A DNA stretch of 64,000 bases, from assembly GCF_009763255.1 (NCBI RefSeq), contig NZ_WSJB01000004.1, positions 62,001-126,000 of the forward strand, in the 5' to 3' direction. Position 1 is the first letter of the stretch; the number at the start of each line of letters is the position of its first letter. Both the position numbers and the translations under genes were made by a program. Positions 37,046-47,225 of the stretch are shown here, in pieces. Below the pieces are notes generated by a model, which worked only from the letters and a program-made list of their open reading frames with translations, was not told where the DNA came from and did no database searches. This DNA comes from Bordetella sp. 02P26C-1. Lineage in GTDB: Bacteria; Pseudomonadota; Gammaproteobacteria; Burkholderiales; Burkholderiaceae_B.

Positions 37046-37945
37046 TTAGCGCCGGTCGATCTTCGGGTCCAGAGCGTCGCGCAATCCATCGCCCAACAGG
37101 TTGAACGCCAACACCGTCAGGAAAATCGCCAAGGCAGGGAAGATCGCCACGTGCGGCGCCAACACCATGTCGGCGCGCGCCTCGTTTAGCATCGCGCCCC
37201 ATTCCGGCGTCGGCGGCTGCGCACCCATACCAAGAAACGACAAACTGGCCGCGGTGATGATGGAAGTGCCGATACGCATCGTCCCGTAAACCACGATAGG
37301 CGAAATCGTACCCGGCAAAATATGACGCATGATGATGGTCCAGTCAGAGGCGCCGATACTGCGCACCGCCTCGACATAGGTCATCTGCTTGATCGCCAGC
37401 GTATTGCCACGAACCAACCGGGCAAACGCGGGCACGCTAAAGACGGCCACGGCAACGATCACGTTGACCATGCTGGATCCCAGAATCGCCACCACGCCAA
37501 TCGCGAGCAGCATGCCCGGGAAAGCCAACAACACGTCCGAGATACGCATCGTAATGCGTTCCCACCAGCCCTGGTAGTAGCCCGCCATCAGACCCATCAA
37601 CGTACCCACAACGGCACCCATGGCCACTGACAGAAAGCCGGCAGCCAACGAGATCTGCGCGCCCATGAGGATGCGGCTGAAGATATCTCGGCCCAACGAA
37701 TCCACGCCCATCCAGTGCGCCCACGATGGCCCGGCGTTGATCGCGTCGTAATCGAAATAGTTTTCCGGATCGTAGGGAACGATCCATTGCGCAAACACCG
37801 CGACGATGACCAGCAGCAGCACAAAGAGCCCTGCACCCACGGCGAGATGTTGCTTTTTAAACTTGCGCCAGAATTCCGTGGCGGGCGTGCGCACGTCGTT
37901 CTGTTTGGCGGCCGAGACGGTCGCGGCGGTAGTCGTATTGCTCAT
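37046..37945 (-). CDS. gsiD: ABC transporter permease GsiD/DppC type
   Basis: Inner-membrane permease of a glutathione/dipeptide ABC importer, 299 residues. N-terminal cytoplasmic tail, then helices starting [27 protein letters not shown], the [21 protein letters not shown] signature and the EAA loop ([28 protein letters not shown]). ATG 37945 is chosen as the family start. It is 7 bases after gsiC. Confidence 0.92.
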   Translation of the reverse strand: MSNTTTAATVSAAKQNDVRTPATEFWRKFKKQHLAVGAGLFVLLLVIVAVFAQWIVPYDPENYFDYDAINAGPSWAHWMGVDSLGRDIFSRILMGAQISLAAGFLSVAMGAVVGTLMGLMAGYYQGWWERITMRISDVLLAFPGMLLAIGVVAILGSSMVNVIVAVAVFSVPAFARLVRGNTLAIKQMTYVEAVRSIGASDWTIIMRHILPGTISPIVVYGTMRIGTSIITAASLSFLGMGAQPPTPEWGAMLNEARADMVLAPHVAIFPALAIFLTVLAFNLLGDGLRDALDPKIDRR

Positions 37946-37952
37946 GCCCGCC

Positions 37953-38873
37953 TCACTTATAACGGATACTGGGATTGATGACGCCATACAGCACGTCCAC
38001 AATCAGGTTGATCAAAATGAATTCCAGCGAGAACAGCAATACCAGGCCCTGAATGACCGGATAGTCGCGCTGTGTCACGGCATCGACCAGCAACCGGCCA
38101 AGGCCGGGCCAGTTGAACACCGTCTCGACCACGATAGAGCCGCCGAGCAAAAAGCCGAACTGCAAGCCCATCATCGTGACCACGGGAATCAAGGCATTAC
38201 GCAGCGTGTGTTTGATCACCACACGATTCTCAGTCAGCCCTTTGGCGCGCGCTGTGCGCACGAAATCTTCCTGGATCACTTCAACGAACGATGCCCGCGT
38301 GAACCGCGCCATCACGGCAGCGACCGCGGCACCCAAGGTGATCGAGGGCAGGATGTAATGCTTCCAGGTCGATGCACCCACCGTCGGCAGCCAACCGAGA
38401 TCCACCGAGAACACTTGCATCAGCATCATGCCCAGTGCGAAGGCGGGAAACGAAATCCCCGACACCGCCAAGGTCATCAGCACGCGATCCGGCCACCGAT
38501 TACGCCACACCGCCGAGACGATACCGAAGATCATCCCGAATGCGACGGACCACACCATACTGACCACCGTCAACCACAGCGTGGGCATGAAGCGTTCGGC
38601 GATTTCGGTGGACACCGGGCGCTTGGTGCGCAACGAGTTGCCCAGGTCGCCTTGCAGCAGGTCGCCGAAATACCGCACGAACTGCTGTGGCAGAGGCAGA
38701 TCCAGCCCCAGTTCCTGGCGCACCAGCTCGACGGTAGCCTGGTCGGCATCCTGTCCCGCAGCGAGGCGCGCGGGATCGCCCGGCAGCATGTGCACGAACA
38801 AGAACACGACCACCGAGACCAGCAACAGGGTCGGGATCATGCCCAATAAACGTTTGACGATGTAGGTCAGCAT
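37953..38873 (-). CDS. gsiC: ABC transporter permease GsiC/DppB type
   Basis: Partner permease, 306 residues, exactly the length of E. coli GsiC. Signatures: [35 protein letters not shown] at the N-terminus and the EAA loop [33 protein letters not shown]. It lies between gsiB and gsiD. Confidence 0.92.
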   Translation of the reverse strand: MLTYIVKRLLGMIPTLLLVSVVVFLFVHMLPGDPARLAAGQDADQATVELVRQELGLDLPLPQQFVRYFGDLLQGDLGNSLRTKRPVSTEIAERFMPTLWLTVVSMVWSVAFGMIFGIVSAVWRNRWPDRVLMTLAVSGISFPAFALGMMLMQVFSVDLGWLPTVGASTWKHYILPSITLGAAVAAVMARFTRASFVEVIQEDFVRTARAKGLTENRVVIKHTLRNALIPVVTMMGLQFGFLLGGSIVVETVFNWPGLGRLLVDAVTQRDYPVIQGLVLLFSLEFILINLIVDVLYGVINPSIRYK

Positions 38874-38889
38874 TGAAATTCCTGAGACA

Positions 38890-38916
38890 TCGGCGAGCGC
38901 CCCATGCGCCCGCCGA
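38890..38916 (-). other. Hairpin between gsiB and gsiC
   Basis: TCGGCG...CGCCGA with inner GCGC/GCGC pairing, no T-tract. Such hairpins after binding-protein genes often protect the upstream mRNA, giving more binding protein than permease. Confidence 0.5.
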
Positions 38917-38930
38917 GCCTATGCTTGCGA

Positions 38931-40481
38931 TTACTGCTTCAGATCGATGTCACCGAACCAGAACGAGGTGTCGGGTTCGACATACACGCCGGTCAGGTTC
39001 TTCGACTTCACATACACGTTGTTCTGGGTCACGAGGAAGGCCCACGGGGCGTCATTCCAGATGGTTTCCTGAACCTTGTTGTAGATCTCGGTCTTCTTGT
39101 CGCGATCGACCGTGGCCAAGGCTTCGGCAATGCCGTCATCGACCGACTTGTTCGAGTAGTACGACACGTTGTTCAGCACGGGCGGGAAAGCGCCGGTGGT
39201 CAACAAGGGACGCAGACCCCAGTCAGCCTCACCGGTCGAGGACGACCAGCCCGCATAGTACAGACGGACCTTGGCGTCTTCAGGCTTTTGGACCTGCTGC
39301 ACACGTTGCACCCGTTGACCCGATTCCAGCACTTCGACCGAAGTCTTGATGCCGACCTGGGCGAGCTGCTGTTGCAGGAACTGCACCACCTTGACCGAGG
39401 TGCCATCGTTATAGGCCGACCACAGCTGAGTCTCGAAACCCTTTTCGTAGCCCGCTTCCTTCAGCAGCTGGCGCGCCTTGGCGGGATCGTAAGGCCACGG
39501 GCCGGTCTTGTGTGCGTAGTCCACGCCTGCCGGCACCACGCCGTCGACGACCGTGGCGTAGCCGTTGAACGCGACCTTGGCCAACGCTTCTTTGTTGATC
39601 GCGTAGTTAATGGCCTGACGAACCTTGGGGTCGTCGAACGGCTTGACCATCGTGTTCATCGACAGATAGCGGGCCATGATCGAGTTCTTGTGATCGACCA
39701 CGTCGAGCTTGTCGTTTTTCTCCAGACGAGCAGCTTGCTCAAACGGCACGGGGAAGGCGAAGTGCGCTTCGCCCGTCTGCACCACGGCGGCACGGGTATT
39801 GTTGTCGGTCACGGTACGGAACGTGATCGAGTCAACCTTCGGCTTGCCCTGGTTCCAGTAACCGTCGAACTTCTTGACCTTCAGGTATTCGGCCGGCTTC
39901 CATTCGACGAATTCGAACGGGCCCGTGCCCACGGGGTGAAAGCCAATGTCCTTGCCGTACTTCTTGAGCGCGGCGGGCGAGATCATCATCGCGGCGGGGT
40001 GAGCCAGCGCGTTCAGGAATGCCGAGAACGGCTTTTTCAGCGTGATCTTGACGGTCAGCGGATCAACGACATCAACGTGATCGATCACGTTGAACTGAAT
40101 GTAGCGCGACAGGCGGTTGTCCGGATTCGCGGGCCGGTCGAAGTTGATCTTCACTGCCTCGGCGTTGAAGTCCGTGCCGTCATGGAACTTGACGTTCGGG
40201 CGCAGCTTGAAGGTGTAGACCAGACCGTCGTCGCTGACTTCGTAGTCGGTGGCCAGGACTTTCTGAATCTTCAGGTCTTTGTCGAATTCGAGCAGACCTT
40301 CGTAGTAGGCCTTTCCGACAGCCTGGTTCAGCGTGCTGTTGGTGTTATACGGGTCGAGCGTTTCGAGCGCGATCGACACGGCAAAGGTCACGTCTTTGCT
40401 GGCCTGAGCCAACGGCGACGCGAGCACGCCAAAGGCCACCGCGGCGGCGGCCATCAGCTTGGTAGGATGCAGTACTTTCAT
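38931..40481 (-). CDS. gsiB: Periplasmic glutathione/peptide-binding protein GsiB type
   Basis: Family 5 extracellular solute-binding protein of 516 residues, close to E. coli GsiB in length. Signal peptide: MKVLHPTKLMAAAAVAFGVLASPLAQA; then KDVTFAVSIALETLDPYNT. The SBP5 pattern is seen in GLVYTFKLRPNVKFHDGTDFNAEAVKINFDR. ATG 40481 follows AGGAG; the frame upstream to 40670 is not conserved. Glutathione is inferred from operon order, other peptides are possible. Confidence 0.9.
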   Translation of the reverse strand: MKVLHPTKLMAAAAVAFGVLASPLAQASKDVTFAVSIALETLDPYNTNSTLNQAVGKAYYEGLLEFDKDLKIQKVLATDYEVSDDGLVYTFKLRPNVKFHDGTDFNAEAVKINFDRPANPDNRLSRYIQFNVIDHVDVVDPLTVKITLKKPFSAFLNALAHPAAMMISPAALKKYGKDIGFHPVGTGPFEFVEWKPAEYLKVKKFDGYWNQGKPKVDSITFRTVTDNNTRAAVVQTGEAHFAFPVPFEQAARLEKNDKLDVVDHKNSIMARYLSMNTMVKPFDDPKVRQAINYAINKEALAKVAFNGYATVVDGVVPAGVDYAHKTGPWPYDPAKARQLLKEAGYEKGFETQLWSAYNDGTSVKVVQFLQQQLAQVGIKTSVEVLESGQRVQRVQQVQKPEDAKVRLYYAGWSSSTGEADWGLRPLLTTGAFPPVLNNVSYYSNKSVDDGIAEALATVDRDKKTEIYNKVQETIWNDAPWAFLVTQNNVYVKSKNLTGVYVEPDTSFWFGDIDLKQ

Positions 40482-40557
40482 CTTTGCAACTCCTGAAATC
40501 GGAAAGGAGAAACGTTTGGTGGACAAAGCAGATCGATGACGCGAGCCATCAATCGGG

Positions 40558-42444
40558 TTAATACGCGCCACCCACTGCATGGCGCGCGACAAAATGCCCC
40601 GGGCCGACCTCCACCAAAGGTTGAACGACAGGTTCGTCGCCCACCTTACGGATCGGACTCGGGATTTCATCTGACAACAAGGCTCGCTTCAGATGGCGGC
40701 GCGTCGGATCAGCGATCGGCACCGCGGACATCAGCTTCTTGGTGTACGGATGTTGGGGGTTCTCGAAAATCGCGCGACGCGGACCGATCTCCACGATCTG
40801 GCCCAGATACATCACGGCGACACGATGGCTGATGCGTTCGACCACCGCCATATCGTGCGAGATAAACAGGAACGACACGCCGAGATCGCGTTGCAGATCG
40901 ATCAGCAGATTGACAATCTGCGCCTGGATCGACACATCCAATGCGGACACGGACTCATCGGCGATAACGACTTTGGGATTCAGGGCCAATGCGCGCGCGA
41001 TACAGACACGCTGACGTTGGCCACCGGAGAATTCATGCGGATAGCGTTGCGCCATTTCGGGCGCGAGGCCGACACGATCGAGCAATTCGGCGACGCGTTT
41101 TTCAGCTTCCTCGCGTGAGCACACCCCATGCACGAGCAGCGGTTCCATGATGGAAAAGCCCACGGTCACACGCGGATCGAGCGAGGCAAACGGATCCTGG
41201 AACACAAACTGAATATCCCGGCGCAGCGCTTGCAGCTCGGTGTTCTTCAGCTTGACGATATCGCGCCCCCCAAACAGGATCTGCCCGCTTTGACTATCGA
41301 CCAGGCGCAGCAACGAACGTCCCGTCGTGGATTTGCCGCAACCGGATTCGCCCACCAGCGACAAGGTTTCGCCAGGGTAAAGATCGAAGCTAACTTTTTC
41401 GACCGCATGCACGCGGCGTTGGACGCGGCTCAAAATGCCACCGCGCAAATCGAAGCGTGTGACCAGTTCGCGCACGCTCAACACCGGCTCGCGCGGTTCG
41501 CGCGGCACTTCCTGTGTACTCGCGGCGCCCTCCTCGGCCACCGGCTGCGCGCGTCCATCGACTTGCAGCAGCGGGAAGCGCGCCGGGACATCGGTGCCTT
41601 GCATCGCGCCTAAACGCGGGACGGCGGATAGCAGTGCCTGCGTATAGCGATGCTTAGGCTCGGCAAAGAGCTGTTCGGACGGACCTTCTTCGACCTTGTC
41701 GCCGCGATACATAACAAGGACGCGATCGGCGACTTCGGCCACCACACCCATATCGTGCGTGATGAAGACCACGCCCATCTGCATTTCTTGCTGCAGTTCG
41801 CGGATGAGCTGCAGAATCTGCGCCTGAATCGTTACGTCCAGCGCCGTGGTCGGCTCATCGGCGATCAATAGCGCTGGTTTACAGGCCAGCGCCATGGCGA
41901 TCATCACACGCTGACGCATGCCGCCCGACAACTGATGGGGATAGCGATCCAGTACGGATTTGGCTTCGGGAATACGCACCTGCTCCAGCATGCGCAGCGC
42001 TTCCGCACGCGCGGCCGATGCGCTCTTGCCTTGGTGCAGGCGAATGGTTTCCGCGATCTGATCGCCAGCCGTGAAGACCGGATTCAGCGAGGTCATCGGC
42101 TCCTGGAAGATCATTGCCATATCGGCGCCACGCACGCTGCGCATGGTGCGATGCGAGGCACGCGCGAGGTCAACGACGGAATTATCGCGACGACGCAGCG
42201 CCATCTGTCCTTGTGCGATGCGACCGCCGCCATGTTCGATCAGTCGCATCAGCGACAATGACGTCACCGACTTACCCGAACCCGATTCGCCCACGATGGC
42301 CAATGTCTCGCCGCGATCGACGTGGAAAGACAGATTGCGTACTGCCTCCACCGTCCGCTCGGAGGTCACAAAGCGCACTGTCAGATCATCGACCTGGACT
42401 ACGCGGTTTTCCGGCAGCGCGAGCGTCTGAGTGCGATCAACCAT
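40558..42444 (-). CDS. gsiA: Duplicated ABC ATPase GsiA type
   Basis: Energises the importer. The 628-residue protein fuses two ATPase domains. Domain 1 has [23 protein letters not shown] and [12 protein letters not shown]; domain 2 has [23 protein letters not shown] and [12 protein letters not shown]. Each ends in an oligopeptide-type C-terminal extension. Single-chain fusion and length (E. coli GsiA is 623) separate it from split DppD/DppF. Confidence 0.93.
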   Translation of the reverse strand: MVDRTQTLALPENRVVQVDDLTVRFVTSERTVEAVRNLSFHVDRGETLAIVGESGSGKSVTSLSLMRLIEHGGGRIAQGQMALRRRDNSVVDLARASHRTMRSVRGADMAMIFQEPMTSLNPVFTAGDQIAETIRLHQGKSASAARAEALRMLEQVRIPEAKSVLDRYPHQLSGGMRQRVMIAMALACKPALLIADEPTTALDVTIQAQILQLIRELQQEMQMGVVFITHDMGVVAEVADRVLVMYRGDKVEEGPSEQLFAEPKHRYTQALLSAVPRLGAMQGTDVPARFPLLQVDGRAQPVAEEGAASTQEVPREPREPVLSVRELVTRFDLRGGILSRVQRRVHAVEKVSFDLYPGETLSLVGESGCGKSTTGRSLLRLVDSQSGQILFGGRDIVKLKNTELQALRRDIQFVFQDPFASLDPRVTVGFSIMEPLLVHGVCSREEAEKRVAELLDRVGLAPEMAQRYPHEFSGGQRQRVCIARALALNPKVVIADESVSALDVSIQAQIVNLLIDLQRDLGVSFLFISHDMAVVERISHRVAVMYLGQIVEIGPRRAIFENPQHPYTKKLMSAVPIADPTRRHLKRALLSDEIPSPIRKVGDEPVVQPLVEVGPGHFVARHAVGGAY

Positions 42445-42504
42445 ATTGAATTCCGTTCCTGACTAATACTGAAGCTCGACGATCCCAGCCCGAGGCCTTG
42501 CGGG

Positions 42505-43485
42505 TCATCGATAGATGGCGACGACAGGGTCCTCGCCGACTCGGCCGTAGCCGCGATACATGCCTTCGGTGTTAAAGGGCAGCGTCACATTGCCTTGCGC
42601 ATCCACCGCGATCAACCCGCCCTTGCCGTCGATGGTGGGTAGCTTTTCCATCACCACGCGCTCGGCCGCCTCGACCAGCGAAGCGCCCTGATACTCCATC
42701 AATGCAGATACATCGTAGGCGGCGACCATGCGGATGAACATCTCGCCCGTGCCGGTGGTGGATACCGCGCAGGTGCGGTTGTTGGCATAACAACCGGCGC
42801 CGATCAGCGGCGCGTCGCCAACACGGCCCACCTGTTTGTTCGTGATGCCGCCCGTGGAGGTTGCAGCGGCGACGTTGCCTTGCGCGTCCACGGCCACGGC
42901 CCCCACGGTGCCGAACTTGCGATCGGAATCCAGGGGATCGGCCGGCGCGGGCTGCCCCTTGGCCACCATGGCCTGACCATCGTGGTCGAGCACGGCGGCT
43001 TCGGGATTTTCACGCTGTACGCGCAGCAGCTGTTCGCGGCGGGCGTCGGTGGAAAAATACGAGGGGTCGACGATTTCCACGCCTTGAGCACGCGCGAAGT
43101 CCACCGCGCCCTGTCCGACGAAGAACACGTGTTTGCTGTTTTCCATCACCTTGCGCGCGGCCAGCACGGGGTTACGCACGCAATCGACATTGGCGATCGC
43201 GCCGGAACGCAATGTGGCGCCATCCATGATGGAAGCATCCAGCTCATGCGTGGCCGCACTGGTGAACACCGCGCCATGGCCCGCGTTGAACAACGGACAG
43301 TCTTCCAAAAGTCGAACCGCTTCGGTGACTGCATCCAGGGCGCTGCCACCCTTAGCCAGCACGGCTTGCCCGGCCTGCACGATGCCGCGCAAGGCCTGCA
43401 GGTATTCCTGCTCCTTTTCCGGCGACATCGCGGCACGCGACATGGCTCCTGCTCCGCCATGGATGGCGATCACTGGCTGAATCAT
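42505..43485 (-). CDS. iaaA: Isoaspartyl peptidase / type III L-asparaginase
   Basis: Ntn-hydrolase of 326 residues that cleaves beta-aspartyl dipeptides and asparagine after autoproteolysis. The nucleophile threonine is in KFGTVGAVAVDAQGNVAAATSTGG; N-terminal VIAIHGGAGAM and NAGHGAVF are also typical. The start at 43485 overlaps the RpiR stop (ATGA); the long upstream extension to 43677 lies in the RpiR gene. In E. coli iaaA also heads the gsiABCD operon, so the layout is conserved. Confidence 0.95.
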   Translation of the reverse strand: MIQPVIAIHGGAGAMSRAAMSPEKEQEYLQALRGIVQAGQAVLAKGGSALDAVTEAVRLLEDCPLFNAGHGAVFTSAATHELDASIMDGATLRSGAIANVDCVRNPVLAARKVMENSKHVFFVGQGAVDFARAQGVEIVDPSYFSTDARREQLLRVQRENPEAAVLDHDGQAMVAKGQPAPADPLDSDRKFGTVGAVAVDAQGNVAAATSTGGITNKQVGRVGDAPLIGAGCYANNRTCAVSTTGTGEMFIRMVAAYDVSALMEYQGASLVEAAERVVMEKLPTIDGKGGLIAVDAQGNVTLPFNTEGMYRGYGRVGEDPVVAIYR

Positions 43486-44363
43486 CTTTTTCCTGCTCCT
43501 GCACCATGAAACAGCCACGGCATGACGGATTGGGTCACGCCCGCCGCGGCTTGGATTGAATTCTTGGACCGATGCGCCACCGCCGCAGCGAGCCCCTCGA
43601 TCAGTCCTAACGCAGCCGTCTCCGAGTTCGACGACAACTGCCGCGCAGAATGCGCATACAACGCCACCGTCGCACACGGCGCGAGTGGCGAGGTGGCTTT
43701 ATCCGTCAGCACCAACACCGGCACACCGGCCTGGTTCGCCGCCTGGCTCAGCGTCACCGTATCGGCCAAATAGCGCGGAAAGCCGATCGCGATCACCAGA
43801 TCGCGCGGCGTCATGCGTGCCATCTGCCGCGCCGCGTGCGATACCCCGCCGGGGCCCGCGAGCGATTCGCAAGCTTGAAGGTGCATGCACAGGCTGCGCT
43901 GCAGCAGGCCGGCAAGAAAACCGCTCGCGCCAAAGCCGATGATGAACACACGCTCGGCGCCCAGGATGCTGTCGACCGCACGTTCGCAGGCTTGGGCGTC
44001 CAGTTCTTGCAACGTACGCTGTGCATTGCGAATGTCTTCTTCCAGTGCAGCGGCCATGACCTGCGCGGCCGTGGCCGAATGGGCCAGTTCTATACGCAGC
44101 TTTTCGACAGGCTCGAGCGCGGCCTCAAAGCCCCGCGCCAGCTCCGCCCGAAATTGCGGATATCCCGGCAGACCCAGTGCGCGTGCGAAGCGATTCGCCG
44201 AGGCAACCGAGACCCCCGCTGCGGCGGCGAACTCATCGATCGTCATCGTCGCGACGCGAAACTGATGGGCGAGCACGTACTCGGCCATGCGGTGCTGCAT
44301 GCGACTGAATGTGGGTTGAGCCTGCGCGATACGGGCGGCGACATGGGAACGAGCCTGCGACAT
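43482..44363 (-). CDS. MurR/RpiR family transcriptional regulator
   Basis: A 293-residue regulator with an N-terminal HTH_6 domain (YVLAHQFRVATMTIDEFAAAAGVSVASANRFARALGLPGYPQFR) and a C-terminal SIS domain that binds a phosphosugar-like or other effector (RVFIIGFGASGFLAGLLQRSL, DLVIAIGFPRYLADTV). First gene of the importer/peptidase operon and divergent from the Hint-domain gene. It is absent from the E. coli gsi operon. Likely local regulator acting on the palindromes at 44406-44484. Confidence 0.9.
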   Translation of the reverse strand: MSQARSHVAARIAQAQPTFSRMQHRMAEYVLAHQFRVATMTIDEFAAAAGVSVASANRFARALGLPGYPQFRAELARGFEAALEPVEKLRIELAHSATAAQVMAAALEEDIRNAQRTLQELDAQACERAVDSILGAERVFIIGFGASGFLAGLLQRSLCMHLQACESLAGPGGVSHAARQMARMTPRDLVIAIGFPRYLADTVTLSQAANQAGVPVLVLTDKATSPLAPCATVALYAHSARQLSSNSETAALGLIEGLAAAVAHRSKNSIQAAAGVTQSVMPWLFHGAGAGKR

Positions 44364-44405
44364 GAGGGGATTTGAGTGGCGTGGACGACGAATGAGTGAT
44401 AGGCA

Positions 44406-44484
44406 ATGTAAATAAGTTTACATCGTCACGACGGGCACGAAAATTAATTTTCAGACCGGGTTTACCCTGTGATGAGTCACAGGG
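44406..44484. promoter_or_regulatory. Cluster of three perfect inverted repeats in a divergent promoter
   Basis: Within 79 bases lie ATGTAAATAAGTTTACAT (44406-44423, 7-4-7), GAAAATTAATTTTC (44439-44452) and CCCTGTGATGAGTCACAGGG (44465-44484, 8-4-8). The first two resemble known RpiR-family operators; the third has CRP/FNR-like half-sites with a 4-base spacer. They lie between the RpiR gene and the Hint-domain gene. Confidence 0.6.
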
Positions 44485-44605
44485 CCGGAAAATGTTGACA
44501 TTCTTTTTAAATCTGCAACGTTGTGTTTTCGCACAGCCTGACTACCCACGCGCCCGCGCCAAGTAAAGTGACCCACAAAATAGTTAACAACGAAAGGGAC
44601 AGATC

Positions 44606-45493
44606 ATGGCGCAGTACACAGGGAATTTCGCATATAGGCTGACACCGCAAGGCGGCCAGTACTTAGTAGGAGCGCGTCAGGGAACGCCCACCACGTTCAC
44701 AGGTCCTGATGGTGAGTGGGAGCCGGGGTCCACCGTCGTGACATTTGTCTCTGACGGCTGGCCCATAGACGAGATTTTCGCTGGCTTCACCGATGACGGC
44801 ATTGTGACCCTGTCGCAGAATAACAATACGCTGTATCTCACCACCGATAACGCCGATTATGCGGGGAAGGTGATCTCCTACACTGTCGCCCCCTACCCCG
44901 TCTGTTTCGTCAAAGGCACCCTGATCGAAACCGCCCGCGGCGCCGTCCCAGTTGAATCGCTAACGGTGGGCGACACAGTCCTCGGGTCCACCGGTCTACG
45001 CACGGTCAAATGGATAGGGTGGCGCCACTACGATGCCGTCGCTTTGCGCCCGCGTGAAGAGCGCCGCGCGTGTCAGCCAATACGCATACTCGCCGGCGCG
45101 CTCGCCCCAGACCTGCCCAGCAGCGATCTACGGGTTTCGCCATGGCATCATATTTTTGTCGATGGCGTTTTGGTCAGAGCGAAAGATTTGGTCAATGAAC
45201 GATCCATCTTTCAGGAATCCAGCGCCAGTAAGTTCAGCTACTACCACGTCGAACTTGATACGTTCGACGTTATCCAGGCCCACGGCGTGTTCTCGGAATC
45301 CTGGGCCGATGGGGGCAACCGCGATTTCTTCCAGAACGTCGATGTAACCTCACTGCGCCCCGAAGACAAAGTGCGTCGGCGCGCGGATCGCCCGGGTTTC
45401 AAGGTATTGAGAAAGCCCGCGGACATCGCGCCGATCCACGCCCGCATTGCGCAGCGGGCCGAGGAACATTTCGCGACGCAAGCCGCGGCGTAA
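44606..45493 (+). CDS. Hint-domain (intein/hedgehog-type) protein
   Basis: A 295-residue protein with no signal peptide. Residues 1-97 are a Gly/Thr-rich beta-sheet-like segment of unknown family. The Hint_2-type domain starts at Cys100 (CFVKGTLIETARGAVPVESLTVGDTVL), continues with VKWIGWRHYDAV, RVSPWHHIFVDG (block B-like histidine) and ends near FDVIQAHGVFSESWADGG. About 60 charged residues follow. Such domains can self-cleave after the N-terminal segment. GAAAGGGA precedes the ATG. Role unknown; possibly maturation of the N-terminal part. Confidence 0.85.
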   Translation: MAQYTGNFAYRLTPQGGQYLVGARQGTPTTFTGPDGEWEPGSTVVTFVSDGWPIDEIFAGFTDDGIVTLSQNNNTLYLTTDNADYAGKVISYTVAPYPVCFVKGTLIETARGAVPVESLTVGDTVLGSTGLRTVKWIGWRHYDAVALRPREERRACQPIRILAGALAPDLPSSDLRVSPWHHIFVDGVLVRAKDLVNERSIFQESSASKFSYYHVELDTFDVIQAHGVFSESWADGGNRDFFQNVDVTSLRPEDKVRRRADRPGFKVLRKPADIAPIHARIAQRAEEHFATQAAA

Positions 45494-45621
45494 ACCATCC
45501 AGACGAGCGAATCACTGCCCCGTGCGTTTGCTTTCGTTCTCTGCGAGCTTGCCCTCGACTTTCGTCGCGGTACACAGCGTCTGGACACGAGCGAACATCA
45601 CATCCGCGTACGCGTGAGATG

Positions 45622-45665
45622 AAACGAAAAGGGCTGACTTCCGCGCAAACCGGAACCCAGCCCTT
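45622..45665 (-). terminator. Terminator of the CoA-transferase operon
   Basis: AAGGGCTG pairs with CAGCCCTT (outer) and TTCCG with CGGAA (inner); on the minus strand TTTTCGTTTC follows. It lies about 75 bases after the scoB stop. Confidence 0.8.
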
Positions 45666-45737
45666 ACTACTCGCCATTGATACAACATCACGGCCTCGCG
45701 CAACGGCAAGCCCGCTACGAAACGCGCCCTGTCGCGC

Positions 45738-46391
45738 TCAATTCACGCCGGAAACATCCAGTTTAGCCAGCGTCTTTTCCTGGATTTCCTGAACCGTCAC
45801 GCCGGGTGCCAGCTCGATGAGCTTCAAGCCATTGTCAGTGACTTCCATCACGCCCAGATCCGTGATGATGGTGTTGACCACACCCTTGCCGGTCAGCGGC
45901 AGCGTGCATTCAGGCAGCAGCTTGATATCGGTCGTGCCGTCTTTCTTTTTGGCGACATGTTCCATCAAGACGATCACCCGGCCCACGCCCGCGACCAGGT
46001 CCATCGCGCCGCCCATGCCCTTGACCATCTTGCCCGGGATCATCCAGTTCGCCAGGTCGCCTTTTTCCGACACCTGCATGGCGCCCAGGATCGCCAGATT
46101 GATCTTGCCGGCGCGGATCATCGCGAACGAGTCCGCCGACGAGAAAATCGACGAACCCGGCAACGTGGTGACCGTCTGCTTGCCCGCGTTAATCATATCG
46201 GCATCGACCTGATCCTCGGTCGGGAACGGACCGATGCCAAGCAAACCGTTTTCCGATTGCAGCCAAACCTCGATGCCGGCTGGCACATGATTGGCCACCA
46301 GCGTAGGCAGACCAATCCCGAGGTTCACATAAAAGCCGTCTTGCAGCTCGCGCGCGGCGCGTGCCGCCATTTCATCGCGTGACCATGCCAT
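45738..46391 (-). CDS. scoB: 3-oxoacid CoA-transferase subunit B
   Basis: Beta subunit of succinyl-CoA:3-ketoacid-type CoA-transferase, 217 residues. The catalytic glutamate is in [12 protein letters not shown]; other strings are [20 protein letters not shown] and [25 protein letters not shown]. It forms a heteromer with the preceding subunit, 12 bases upstream. Acetoacetate activation is the usual role; related AtoDA or PcaIJ functions cannot be told apart by eye. Confidence 0.93.
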   Translation of the reverse strand: MAWSRDEMAARAARELQDGFYVNLGIGLPTLVANHVPAGIEVWLQSENGLLGIGPFPTEDQVDADMINAGKQTVTTLPGSSIFSSADSFAMIRAGKINLAILGAMQVSEKGDLANWMIPGKMVKGMGGAMDLVAGVGRVIVLMEHVAKKKDGTTDIKLLPECTLPLTGKGVVNTIITDLGVMEVTDNGLKLIELAPGVTVQEIQEKTLAKLDVSGVN

Positions 46392-46403
46392 GTCATGTCC
46401 TCC

Positions 46404-47102
46404 TTAGGCCGGGCGAGTGGTGCGTTGTTCGATACGTTTTTCCGGGCTCGCATTCAACACGATGCGATGCACATAGATGCCCGGCAAATGAATCTGATCG
46501 GGATCCAGCGCGCCCGTCTCAACGATCTGCTCGACTTCCACGATCGTGATCTTGCCCGCCATCGCGACGTTCGGATTGAAGTTGCGCGCGGTCTTGCGGA
46601 ATACCAGATTGCCGCTGCGATCGGCGATATGGGCTTTAACCAGCGAGACATCCGGCACCAGCGAGCGTTCCATCACATATTGCTGGCCGTCGAATTCGCG
46701 GATCTCTTTGCCTTCGGCCACGATGGTGCCCACACCCGTGCGCGTGAAAAACGCTGGAATACCCGCGCCACCCGCGCGCAGTTTTTCCGCCAGCGTGCCT
46801 TGCGGCGTGAATTCAAGCTCCAGTTCGCCAGCCAGATATTGACGTTCGAATTCTTTGTTTTCGCCTACGTAAGACGCGATCATCTTGCGCACCTGGCGCG
46901 TGTTGAGCAACTGACCCAAACCGAATCCGTCAACACCCGCGTTATTGCTCACGCAGGTCAGATTCTTCACCCCGGAATCGCGCAACGCAGCGATCAAGGC
47001 TTCCGGAATGCCACATAAACCAAAGCCCCCTACGGCAATCATCTGATCGTCTTTGACGACTCCCGCGAGCGCTTCGGCGGCGCTTGCATACACTTTGTCC
47101 AT
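46404..47102 (-). CDS. scoA: 3-oxoacid CoA-transferase subunit A
   Basis: Alpha subunit, 232 residues: GGFGLCGIPEALIAALRDSGVKNLTCVSNNAGVDGFGLGQLL, ELEFTPQGTLAEKLRAGGAGIPAFFTRTGVGT and EGKEIREFDGQQYVMERSL. First gene of a two-gene leftward operon ending in a strong terminator. Confidence 0.93.
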   Translation of the reverse strand: MDKVYASAAEALAGVVKDDQMIAVGGFGLCGIPEALIAALRDSGVKNLTCVSNNAGVDGFGLGQLLNTRQVRKMIASYVGENKEFERQYLAGELELEFTPQGTLAEKLRAGGAGIPAFFTRTGVGTIVAEGKEIREFDGQQYVMERSLVPDVSLVKAHIADRSGNLVFRKTARNFNPNVAMAGKITIVEVEQIVETGALDPDQIHLPGIYVHRIVLNASPEKRIEQRTTRPA

Positions 47103-47225
47103 CTCTCCGACTCCTAACAGACACTGAGAACATGAGGGTGCGGCAAATTCAGCGTGGCCCCCGGCATTTGGTGATTGCTCCGTAATCCTGGCGAATTGTA
47201 GCGGCTCGTCAATCTCGACCCGTAC

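Noticed and set aside
38904-40496. 530-codon open frame opposite gsiB
   Set aside because: Mirrors the binding-protein gene codon pattern; no motif or ribosome site.
42071-42449. Open frames opposite the first ATPase domain of gsiA
   Set aside because: Antisense shadows; both Walker motifs of GsiA are intact on the minus strand.
45512-45709. 65-codon open frame after scoB
   Set aside because: It contains the terminator of the scoAB operon and has no recognisable domain; more likely 3' noncoding sequence.
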